The position numbers and the translations under genes were made by a program. Source: Conidiobolus incongruus B7586 (lineage: Eukaryota > Entomophthoromycota > Entomophthoromycetes > Entomophthorales > Conidiobolaceae). Taken from it: 19,483 nt of DNA. Positions 10,809 to 19,483 of this stretch are shown piece by piece. Each line of letters begins with the position of its first letter. The first letter of the stretch is position 1. Under the pieces are notes generated by a model, which saw only the letters and a program-made list of their open reading frames with translations, was not told the origin of the DNA and did not search any database. Location of the stretch: assembly GCA_000697335.1 (NCBI GenBank), contig JNEM01007297.1, forward strand, positions 1-19,483, written 5' to 3'.

Positions 10809-11563
10809 TTAGCGTTGGTAAAGACTAGATTCCAAAAAACTTTTAGAAATTTCAATATTTTTAAATTGATTGAATTCTTTGTTAATGGGCGTTGAATGAT
10901 TGGTTAATATCAAGTACAACTTGTGAATGTAGCTCTTCAACTTGTAAATCACGTCAATTTCGTTGTCCACGTGGATATAGGGCTCTAAATGGCGTACTAT
11001 ATGACTCTTACCTTCAACTGAGTTGCAGAATAGAATTTTGCGAGTGTCAAGTTGGTGCTTCTGAACGAGTTCAGAATGGTTTAAAAGGTTAAGAATTTGG
11101 TCTTGTTCAATTTGGGATTTGACTTGGGCTATGAAGTAGACATCGTACCTTTCGCAAAGCTGGGTAAGTGCTGGTACCACAGATTCTACAAATGCGAAAT
11201 TGGGTACTTTCGGGTCTGGAGAAGGATTCCATAAAATTACCTAAACAAAGCAATTAGTTTTAATTTATGATGTTATAATTAATTAATTACTTTATTTAAA
11301 GAAATAGTACATTTCCTCTTAATTTTAGGTTTTATTTGTTTGGTTTGTGTAGCCTAAATACAAATTAGCATTAATCACCGATAGTTATATGCCTATTTTA
11401 AATTATAAAATACCTCTTTCAGTTGTAAAGTGAACACCCTAGACCAAATAACTTTACCAAATCTTAAAAGTCCAATTAAAATCAAAATACCAAATAAAAT
11501 ACTATATTTTTGGGTTTTTAATTTGTTTTTTAAATTATTATAATAGTTTAATATAAAATTCAT
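10809..11563 (-). CDS. PEX22: Peroxisome assembly protein Pex22
   Basis: Three minus-strand exons, 11414-11563, 11291-11353 and 10809-11240, join in frame to 214 residues; the introns are 60 and 50 bp with GTATTT and GTAATT donors and TTTAG acceptors. Residues 1-20 are basic and polar. Residues 21-40 (SILFGILILIGLLRFGKVIW) form one membrane anchor, then a Lys-rich linker (KQIKPKIKRK) leads into the soluble domain. That domain carries the Pex22 pattern: ISLNK-VILWNPSPDPKVPNFAF, VPALTQLCERYDVYFIAQV, RKILFCNSVEGKSHIVRHLE, and a C-terminal FLESSLYQ. In the family, Pex22 anchors the ubiquitin-conjugating enzyme Pex4 on the peroxisome surface and stimulates it, so that import receptors are ubiquitinated and recycled. 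The length suits the family (about 180 in yeast, about 280 in plants). The ATG at 11563 is the only one before the anchor. It lies upstream of the endonuclease V gene in the same orientation, about 150 bp apart; no functional link is implied. Confidence 0.85.
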
Positions 11564-13585
11564 AATTGAATTTATTTTTATAATTATTATTAATTATTGA
11601 TAAAAACGAAATAACGGTAAATGTAAGATTGAAAGGATTAAAAGGTGAGAAAAGGTTTAATGCAAAAATGAATTTAAATGATTGATTAAATCATTGATGG
11701 ATGGTGAATTTTTTTAATTTGCATGTGATTAGGGGGTCTTGAACTGAGAATTGGTTTTAAGTCATTTTGGTCAAGTAGATTAATCCTAATTTGTTTACTA
11801 TTGAGAACTTAATAATGGATTTTCTGAGTTTTCTTAATTTTTTTTAGATTATAGATATTTCGTCATTAAAATAGATATATTAACCATTTTAACCTTCATT
11901 ATCGCTGTAATAATTTATTTAATTTTCATATGTTATTATTTTTAATTTTTTTATTTATTTTCATTATTTAATCTGAGATTTTTTCAAATATTATCCAAAT
12001 TGGAAATGAAACTGATAAGGATATTTTTTTAATGCGAGTCACATTGTTACTAAAGTTGGATTGTGAGAATTATTACAAAAATATATAATTGAGAGTGTTA
12101 TTGATCTTAAAAGCATAGTTGAATGTATTGTAAATATCTTAGACTCAATATTTTTGGCATTATAATCAAAATCAATTATTAGCTATTAATGGGTGAATAA
12201 TGGATTATAATCACCAACCATGTAAGTTGGATGAGATATTATTAGTGAAAATTTATGCAAAAATTATAATGTTTAAAACGTTTGATAATTTGATTATTGA
12301 AATAGAAATGAAACTTATATTTGTTTAGTAAATTTTCATTAATAAATAAGATGATGATTTTTGAATAAAAATTATTGACTTCACTATAATTAATTTAAAG
12401 ATTTATTTTTATTATTTTTGATTTTAATGATAATCATTATTCAAAATTATTTAGTTTTCAATCTATCCTTGTAAACTATTTGTCGCTAAATATTTTATCC
12501 ATCACTTAGAAAAATATTCAATATCTTAAAAATTTAATATATGTTATTAGTATTTTGATAAAGTTAATATTTGAATTTATTATATTATGTTCAATTAAAA
12601 ATTACCTAAGTTATCAATGAAAAAATTTATTTTATCTGGGTGATATTATTTAATATATAATAATATTAATAATAATAATGTAATCCTATTCTTTTCAAAT
12701 TCATTATATTAGTGTTTTTAATGCAGATTATATTTATAAATCAATCATTGATGATATTTGAATTTAAATATTCTTAAACTTCAATATATTGACATATCCA
12801 AAGTTGAGGCCTTTGGCCATGGTGAATGTAACAATCTCCAAATCCTAAATTTTTCTGAATTATAATATGTCAAAATAATTCTTATTCCCCAATTAAATTT
12901 TTCGGAATAATAATTGAAAAATCAATTGATATTAAAACACTACCAAATATCGACATCTACATTCATAAAATAACTTATGTAATTAAGAATAATATTTATC
13001 AGATTGACATACAATCGTTATAGATGTAGTCATCATAATCTATATTTAATATTTTTATATCATTGAACATTATTTTTATAATATTTATTATTATTTAATT
13101 CATTTAATATAGTCATAGTATCTAATCTGTGTCTTGTATTTTTTAAACTCCTATAGTAATTTGGTAATTTAATTTAACATTAACAATTCTTTCCAGTAAT
13201 AGTATTATTACTTTATCCATATGTTTTTGATTACTATTTTAAATAATTTTTTCAAGTGAAATATAGACAACAGTATAGTAAATTTAATCATATTTCAATG
13301 AAGATGCATATTAATTATAGTTGATTTTGTAATAGTTGTATTTAATAACACCTAGTCTAGGCCTCATTTGAATATGTATAAACCGAGTTTTTATTGGATA
13401 AATTACAAAAGCATTTTATCAGATTTTATGAATATTAATGAAAAATTACCTTATCAATTCAACAGTTTTATTTCTCATATATTATACCGATATAATTATA
13501 AATCCTTAATGAAACTACCAGTTACTATCAAAATAAGGAAAAGCGATTAATATGCCAACAATCAAATATTATGATCGTTAATTGA
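11564..13585. other. AT-rich spacer, no gene seen
   Basis: About 2 kb of AT-rich DNA upstream of Pex22, so its proximal part should hold the Pex22 promoter, though no distinct box stands out. A 60-codon plus-strand frame at 13368-13550 has low-complexity, AT-driven composition and no family resemblance. A small palindromic GGCCTTTGGCC lies near 12810. Short AAT repeats occur near 12660-12680. Confidence 0.5.
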
Positions 13586-13750
13586 AATATACAATCAAGC
13601 CTTAGTCAAGAGGATAGAATTCTTGCTAATAATAACACTATCATGGTTTGGTTATTAGGGTTAAAAAATTCCTCAGCTATTCGAGAGTAGTTGTCTGAAC
13701 TACTAATTGAATTTTAGGATGGGGAGTTTAGAAGGCGCTTGAGTAAATAA
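13586..13750 (+). pseudogene. Short broken coding-like fragment, unassigned
   Basis: A plus-strand reading of 54 codons containing SLSQEDRILANNNTIMVWLL, then GLKNSSAIRE, a TAG, LSELLIEF, a second TAG and DGEFRRRLSK. Composition is more protein-like and less A/T-driven than the spacer around it, and with only two TAG in the frame it may be the relic of an exon. I do not recognise the family, and nothing on either side continues it clearly. It sits about 175 bp before the decayed MFS copy but does not resemble that protein's N-terminus. Confidence 0.25.
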
Positions 13751-13924
13751 AAATTTTGGTATTGATATTACCACAATATGGAGTTTTATTTAAATTTAAT
13801 GATTATATTAGAATTGAAGAGTTAATTAAATGATTTGGGACTTAGAAATAATAATGGCAGAAAGTTGAGTGATTTTAATGATAATTCAAGTTAATTTTAA
13901 TTAAATGGTCTAAAGACAATAAGG

Positions 13925-15338
13925 ATCTATCAAAATCAGTTGCTATAAACTACTACACTGTTAACTAATTGATCCAGACTCATTGATCAAAAACATGAAC
14001 CCATTTCATAACGTCAACCTCAACTTTATATCATATTGATTGTTTAGTTGTCAGCAGCTCTATCCTACAGTATTTTGTCAGTATTCATATATTTCATGGT
14101 AAAAGATTGCAACATTACGGACAGAGAATCCGAATTGGGTTATTATGTAGGAACAATAACATCCTGTTTTGCAATCGCTGCAATGTGTACCAGCATATTT
14201 TGGGGTAGCGTGTTTGACAGGATTGTCAGGAAAGCAGCACTCATCCTTGGATTAATTAGATCCCGCATTAGTTTATTTTTATCCGGGTTGAGCAAATCGT
14301 TAATTTAGGCAATTTGTACAAATAATCTGAGTGTTATATTAAATGGGAATGTAGGCGTCGTGAAGACAATGATTAGCGAAATGACGGATAAATCCAATAG
14401 CTAGAGCTTTTAGTTGCCTTTTAATAAAGATGGGATTGGATAACACGGTAAATTCTGTAATTGACTGATTCCTCCCTAAACCAGAAGGAAGATTCCCAGA
14501 ACGATTTGGAAGTAATGCTTTTTGGACTAATTATTATTATTTTTTGGCATGTCAAATTGCTGGTAAAGTCAATTTATTGTCTACATTACTTTCATTTTAC
14601 TGTTTGGAAGAAATCTTGAAACGAAAGCCATCTTATAGAAGGAGCAGATCAGATTCAGGAAGTTAGATACATTCTGTAACGTCAGATTCCAATTCACAGC
14701 CATTGTTACATAATCGTCTTGGTTCTTCCATATGTAATAATAGCAAGGCAGTGATGATTGGTTTTGTTCTGATGGCTCTTCTTTTGGTGATCTTTAAGTA
14801 ATTGATTATATTGTGATCACCAACCGATATTTCAAAAGGAGGTCAATGTTTTAAATATGACGACATTGCCAAGGCAATATCAACCACTGGTATTATGATT
14901 TTATTTGTTCAACTGGTTACAAAAAACTGCAACAATGGTTAGGAACATTAAAATTATATGGATCAGTCTATCAAATATATGGCTATCTTCATTTTGATTC
15001 TAACGGTGAATGACATTGTCGAACAGGGAAATGACATTCTAATGTGAGTTAGTATAATTATATTATTATTGTTAAGAGCCACTTGCAATAGTTTGAGAAA
15101 TACTAGTGTGAATATACTACTAGCGGAAACTGCAAATAATAAAGGTAATTTGGAGATGTTCAATGGTTTAAGTCGAACATTAAGCGCAATTTAAAGAGTT
15201 CTAGCATCTGCTTTAACCCATACTATTTAAAATTTTTTCTTAGTGATAGTTTCTCTATCCGTTCGATTATCATTTAGTCTGGTATATTTTATCATTTCTA
15301 TACTTTTTCAATTATTGATATTTTTTTCAATTTTGAAA
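13925..15338 (+). pseudogene. Second decayed MFS transporter copy
   Basis: The plus strand carries a full-length but broken relative of the MFS protein at 4190-5635, in opposite orientation. Matching blocks: DQKHEPIS then QPQLYIILIV (N-terminus); LSAALSYSILSVFIYFMVKD (TM1); CNITDRESELGYYVGTITSC (TM2); SIFWGSVFDRIVRKAAL (motif A, Gly and Pro replaced); GLSKSLI; NGNVGVVKTMISEMTDKSN (TM4-5); FWTNYYYF-like TM6; SISKGGQ-like TM7-8; NILLAETANNKGNLEMFN (TM10-11); and PFDYHLVWYILSFLYFFNY (TM12). At least ten stops or frameshifts break it, spread along the whole length, so it is older or faster-decaying than a simple knock-out. Homology reaches both ends of the intact protein, which points to a whole-gene duplicate that later died rather than a fragment. 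It converges on the P450 relic, whose end lies about 125 bp away. Confidence 0.9.
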
Positions 15339-15851
15339 ATATTCAATAATATTTTTCGAATATATTTTTTACACAATACAATTTTAAACAACGTCTAATT
15401 CAAGTTTGACCCTTCAAAATAATTTGTATAAATTTATAAAAATTTATTATTATAAAATTAATTAATTTCTCTTGACCACTCTTGGGCTTGAAATGCTGAA
15501 AGTGGGTGATTTCATTATTTCCTGATTGTTTTTCGCTAGGATATAAACAATTTAAATCATATCTGAACAATAATCCAATGAGACATTAGGTAATTTCGAC
15601 TATCCAAGGTGCTTGCTAAAACATATGCGGGAGCCCTTGGCAGATACCTTAGTGGTGTCTCGAAGTTTGTTTCTGCTACTTTATGACTATCTCGCAGGCT
15701 TTAGTTCTTCTGGATTGTTGGATTGAAGATGCCTCTGTTGCTAGGAGTAAAAATTAACTTACACTTAAGTCTACTTAATATAATTGATTAGATAAAATCA
15801 ATAATTGAGATAATCAAAAGTGAGAGACTAAAATTAGCTAGTAAATATATA

Positions 15852-15863
15852 GCGGTTCGAAAA
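15852..15863 (+). repeat. Left terminal inverted repeat of the mariner element
   Basis: GCGGTTCGAAAA directly after TA. It is the inverted partner of the right end and retains both CpG sites, so it is closer to the original sequence. Confidence 0.8.
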
Positions 15864-17122
15864 TTGAATCAATTTTAAACTTATATTTTAATAAATAATG
15901 CTAACTCAAAAATAATATGATTCTAATAATTAATTATTTTGTTGTTTTTCAATAACAGAATTCCATACTAATGGCAATTGCATAACTTGTTTTTATTGGT
16001 TTATAATTTATCTTCAAAATTACATATTTTATTTTGAAATTTAAAGTTGAATTGTTATCAAATCTCATTCCCTAGATCAAATTCTTTAATTCACCAAAAC
16101 AATCATAATCACAAGAATCCATATATAGTGAATATAATGAATGTCGTAATAAAGACCATTTCTTTTCAGTAAACAAATTTTGGATAATTTTTGCCGAATG
16201 TATATAATTATTATCATGTAAAATCAATGATTTTTAATTAAACTTTTCTAACACTAATTTATAACTATAGTTGTTGAAATTTTAAAAAATACTCTATTAT
16301 TATGAATTAAATTAGCTAGTAATAATTGGTGGAATGATATACTATTAATATCTGTACCTAATAATAACATTCACTTGTTTCAAAATCTTTGATTAGAATC
16401 AATATTGATAGTTTTGATTTTTCAACCCAAGCACTCTATTTATTCCTTGGAAATAAGTCATATACTAGATTCTACAATTTATCTACTGCAATTATTTAAG
16501 GTTAATATGATAAATCTTATAATTGCATAAGTCTTTATTAGTTATACTTCTTCTCTTATTTACCTAATCTCTAGTTAAAATATAAAATAACTATATTCTT
16601 AATTTTTTAACTAATTTTTAAATATCTTTTAGTGAAGTAATAGTAGAGTTAATATTAAAATATAAAAATTGTGTAAGCTTTTTTGCTAAAGCAGATAGGT
16701 GATATTTGAAATATCTTTTAATTTTATTTATATTTCTTTAGTTAGCTATACATTTAAGATAGCTTAAATAAGATAAGTCTTCTATATTAAAGCTTCTAGC
16801 TTTGAGTTGATTAAACTAGTTTGTAATACTATTTTTTGAAAGCCCTTTGCGACTAGTTACTACTTGGAAATTTTTTGTTAATAGTTGATATAGAAGGTTT
16901 TGTATAATATGATATAACAACAATTGCTCTTTGTTCAACACAGGTAAAATTTAAATTCTATAATTTTCAGTTATATTGTTTTTGGCTCTTATTCTCCTAA
17001 AGAGTTATGTTATATAGTGGATATGATGAATTATCAGATTACTTGTTATTAATTAAAATAATACCAAAATTAGAGTGAAATAATCATGATACATTAAATA
17101 GTATTTGATTTTAGAAAATTAC

Positions 17123-17134
17123 TTTTTGAACCAC
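17123..17134 (-). repeat. Right terminal inverted repeat of the mariner element
   Basis: Read on the minus strand: GTGGTTCAAAAA after TA. It differs from the left repeat by TpG and CpA in place of two CpG sites. Confidence 0.8.
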
Positions 17135-18439
17135 TAGATTTAGCAGCCTTTTATATATACACCTGCTTCTGGTACAAATTTTGGAACACCAAATGGAAAA
17201 GCTGGTGTTAATCTTATTGTTTCGGAAATGATACCTTCCAAGTTTGGGAGACGTTCGCAACACCAGAGGTAGGATTTAATGTTACCATTTTCATCGACTG
17301 GTTTAACGCGATTGATCTCCTCGATAGTTTTTTGGTAACATTCTGAATATCTGAGTAGATTTTAAACACACACAAACATAGTAGATCCAGTACTGTCTAC
17401 CCATGCAAATAATAGGATAATTCATTAAGATCTGAGATCTGTATCAGTTAATTTTTCATTAGTTTCTGGACCTTACAGATATAGATAGTAACGTAAAACA
17501 TCTATGGTATTTGGTTAAGATTGTTTTTTAAAGTCGTAGCCTTTCTGGCAGGCTATTAATGTATCAATAATAACTAAATCAAATAGGAGAGAAAATTACC
17601 CCATTTTTATATTCGATTACTTTATATAATCTATTTAAGAGCAGCAATTTAATATAGTGTTGGAATGGAAAAGTAATATAATAAAAAATAAGCTTAGATA
17701 AATGATAAGTATTGAAATTAGTTTATTTACTACCAAAACCATCATTATAGAATTTTTAATTGCTTCCATATATTCGTGTTTTTTATTGTTAATCATATTA
17801 AATTTTTGACCAAATACTAACTCACCGATCATGTCTTAATAAATAATTAAATATCACAATAACATACTTACTACTGTCAAATAATGATATTCATCAATAA
17901 AATTGACGATTTCACCCCTCACTATTTCTCTCAAATTTCATCAACATTCTCTATCACCATCATTCCTAATGATTGGCTGCATCCCATTCGAATTTTTTTG
18001 ACTGAAAGTATGACTCATCATAAGTCGTCCCTTGTTATGTTCATGTATATCTCTAATACTTACGAAATTGACACTGATATCTTTTATAAACACTGTGTGA
18101 ATTTGGAGCTTTGAAACCTGTTATTGATATAAAATAGTTTTGAGCCTGTTTAGTCTATTAAATTGATAGTATTTGATCCTGTTTTAACTACTGGTCTGTA
18201 CTTTGAATGCCATTCAAGAGTTTTTGGTATAAAATACCACTATTCTGACAATGGGATGAATAAAATGAAGTAGGGGCTACATATCAAGAATCTAATATGC
18301 GACCAATTGATGAAGGCAAAACAAATAGATCAATTTGGTGAGTTTATAATAGCAGAAGTAGCAAGAAAACTTGTGATCCAAATACCCCAAAAAAATCAAT
18401 AAAATCGAGACAATTTATTAAATTGCTATACTTATTCAT

Positions 18440-19483
18440 ATTATTAAAAACTTTCAGTATTATGAAATTATCGTAATATTGTGAATTTGACTACTATTTA
18501 TACATATCAATCTTGGACAAAAGATGCATATATGGAGCAATTTATTCTCAGCTTGATTTTAAAACTCAATTGGAATAATTGAACCGAAAATTTTAGATTA
18601 ATGAAAATTTTGATCTTATCATCTATTATCTTATCATAACTGATTTTTAACCATTACTACTGATTTTTGATATATTGGTATATTGATTTATTTTTGATGG
18701 TTTTCAAATTATTGATTAATTCAAGTTATTTTTTTATATTACCTTGCCAATATATTTATATTTAATATTATTTCATTATAACTTATATATACATGTATCT
18801 ATTTTTTAATAATCAATTATAAATCAAGGTTATAGAATTAAAAGAATAGAACCTAAGCCTCTGGGTTCATTGCCAGGATTGTAAATCTATTTAAGTGCAA
18901 GATGAGAAATTCAACACTGATCAAAATCAAACCAAGTATCTATCTCACTAAAATAAAAATTGAACCCACTCAGACTAAATACCATAATTAACCTAATCGA
19001 AAATTATAATGATAAGACTCAATCTTACTATAGTTTATATTATAATGATTTACTTTATATTTGAAAATAAGATGATAAGGTAAGAAATTTATTTAACAAT
19101 TATATTAAATAACTTCCAATTATTAGTTCAAAAGGGAAAAATTAGGAAATTTATAAATTCTGATCTTTCAAATATATTCTGAAATTGGAAAATTAATAAT
19201 ATATAACGTATAAGAGAAGCAATACTTTCGAACTATATATATTAATGTGCATAAATAAGTTATAAAATTAAAACCACTTATATATTTACCTATTATTTTA
19301 CCAACTTTTAATTTAATTAATTCAAATTAGATTATATATATAAAATACATTAATTGATTATATTTAATTAGTTATTGATAAGTATATCAAAACAAAAAAT
19401 ATAAATAAAATAAGTTACAAATTTATAAATTTATAAGATATATATGTATATATAATAAAGCTTATATTTATTTTATTTTTTTT
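18440..19483. other. AT-rich spacer, no gene seen
   Basis: Very AT-rich sequence upstream of the P450 relic, rich in TATA-like strings, with stops in all frames. One patch near 18850-18905 is less AT-rich but does not fold into a convincing tRNA. The last 150 bases are almost purely A/T. Confidence 0.55.

Larger units (their letters stand above)
15850..17136 (-). mobile_element. Mariner-type (D,D34D) DNA transposon, decayed, inserted in the P450 gene
   Basis: A 1283-bp element (15852-17134) flanked by TA on both sides (15850-15851, 17135-17136), the target duplication of Tc1/mariner. The terminal inverted repeats begin GCGGTTCGAAAA on the left and GTGGTTCAAAAA on the right, 10 of 12 alike, both differences being C/T or G/A at CpG positions. 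On the minus strand the transposase C-terminus is clear: LILHDNNYIHSAKIIQNLF (second catalytic Asp, codon 16213-16215), KKWSLLRHSLYSLYMDSCDY (third Asp, codon 16108-16110; exactly 34 residues between) and FGELKNLI-stop-GMRFDN, the mariner HDNAxxH...YSPDLAPxDYxLF...LK pattern. LLLGTDINSISFHQLL upstream fits the block before it. The N-terminal two thirds (about 16440-17100) is one long frame with about a dozen TAA/TAG. Size fits a complete mariner (about 1.3 kb). It is dead in cis. Confidence 0.88.
15462..18439 (-). pseudogene. Decayed cytochrome P450 gene, split by a mariner-type transposon
   Basis: Minus strand, N-terminus first. A possible start ATG at 18439 opens MNKYSNLINCLDFIDFFGVF, followed by a hydrophobic anchor (SQVFLLLLLL). 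Next come WHSKYRPVVKTGSNTINLID (early P450 beta region), GRLMMSHTFSQK near 18000 (helix C), GEIVNFIDEYHYLT, MIGELVFGQKFNMINN (helix F area), LTDTDLRS then FAWVDSTGSTMFVC (helix I, a variant of A-G-x-D-T), SETIRL at 17212-17223 (the ExxR of helix K), and PFGVPKFVPEAGVYIKG. There the mariner element intervenes. Beyond it, DSHKVAETNFETPL, then SAKGSRICFSKHL with the heme-ligand Cys at about 15622, RYDLNCLYPSEK and SISSPRVVKRN-stop at 15462. Numerous stops, frameshifts and probable introns (e.g. GTAAGT near 17870) occur. P450s are heme monooxygenases of the ER membrane; this copy cannot make one. Its likely family is a fungal microsomal P450; the subfamily is unknown. Confidence 0.88.

Noticed and set aside
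10892-11092. Plus-strand frame with many Cys and Ser
   Set aside because: It is antisense to the last exon of Pex22 and has no signal peptide or family resemblance.
13368-13550. 60-codon plus-strand frame
   Set aside because: Its composition is that of AT-rich DNA translated by chance; no domain, signal or splice context supports it.
14963-15163. Minus-strand frame of 66 codons
   Set aside because: It is the opposite strand of the second decayed MFS copy, which matches the intact transporter on the plus strand.
16440-17120. A reassigned genetic code in which TAA and TAG mean Gln
   Set aside because: Intact genes in the window end normally at TAA or TGA without internal TAA or TAG; decay of a transposon explains the pattern better.
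17884-18114. 76-codon plus-strand frame
   Set aside because: It is antisense to the P450 relic, which has recognisable P450 blocks over the same bases.
18845-18905. tRNA-like patch with a GATTGTAAATC loop
   Set aside because: No acceptor or T stem pairs around it, and no B box is present.

Overview
The window is AT-rich eukaryotic nuclear DNA, most likely from an early-diverging fungus. An Entomophthoromycotina-type genome is my guess from its style, not a match. The support is: spliceosomal introns of about 50-76 bp; a fungal-type Pex22; a long perfect ATT repeat read as poly-asparagine; a eukaryotic tRNA-Ser; and wide AT-rich spacers. All genes that look intact lie on the minus strand.

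Layout. 1-620: AT-rich spacer. 624-2004 (-): decayed MFS transporter copy. 2030-2440: a patch richer in GC, flanked by a short degenerate direct repeat. 2440-4180: AT-rich spacer with one short unassigned open stretch. 4190-5635 (-): intact, intronless 12-TM MFS transporter. 5914-6650 (-): remains of a probable secreted-protein gene. 7246-7327 (-): tRNA-Ser(UGA). 7632-8363 (-): Cys-rich secreted protein with a TATA box upstream. 8841-9624 (-): four-exon histone-fold gene, the POLE3/Dpb4 subunit of DNA polymerase epsilon, with 34 consecutive Asn. 9726-10660 (-): multi-exon endonuclease V gene with several oddities. 10809-11563 (-): three-exon Pex22. 11564-13920: spacer with one broken fragment. 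13925-15338 (+): a second decayed MFS copy. 15462-18439 (-): a decayed cytochrome P450 gene split by a 1.28-kb mariner-type (D,D34D) DNA transposon at 15852-17134. 18440-19483: AT-rich spacer.

The window combines a compact housekeeping block (POLE3, endonuclease V, Pex22, tRNA) with a flanking region where gene families (MFS transporters, a P450, a secreted protein) have duplicated and died. The best structural result is the nested mariner-in-P450 arrangement. The P450 reading resumes on the far side of the transposon with its heme-binding loop, which fixes the order of events. I see no viral element, no CRISPR array and no clear novel multi-gene system.
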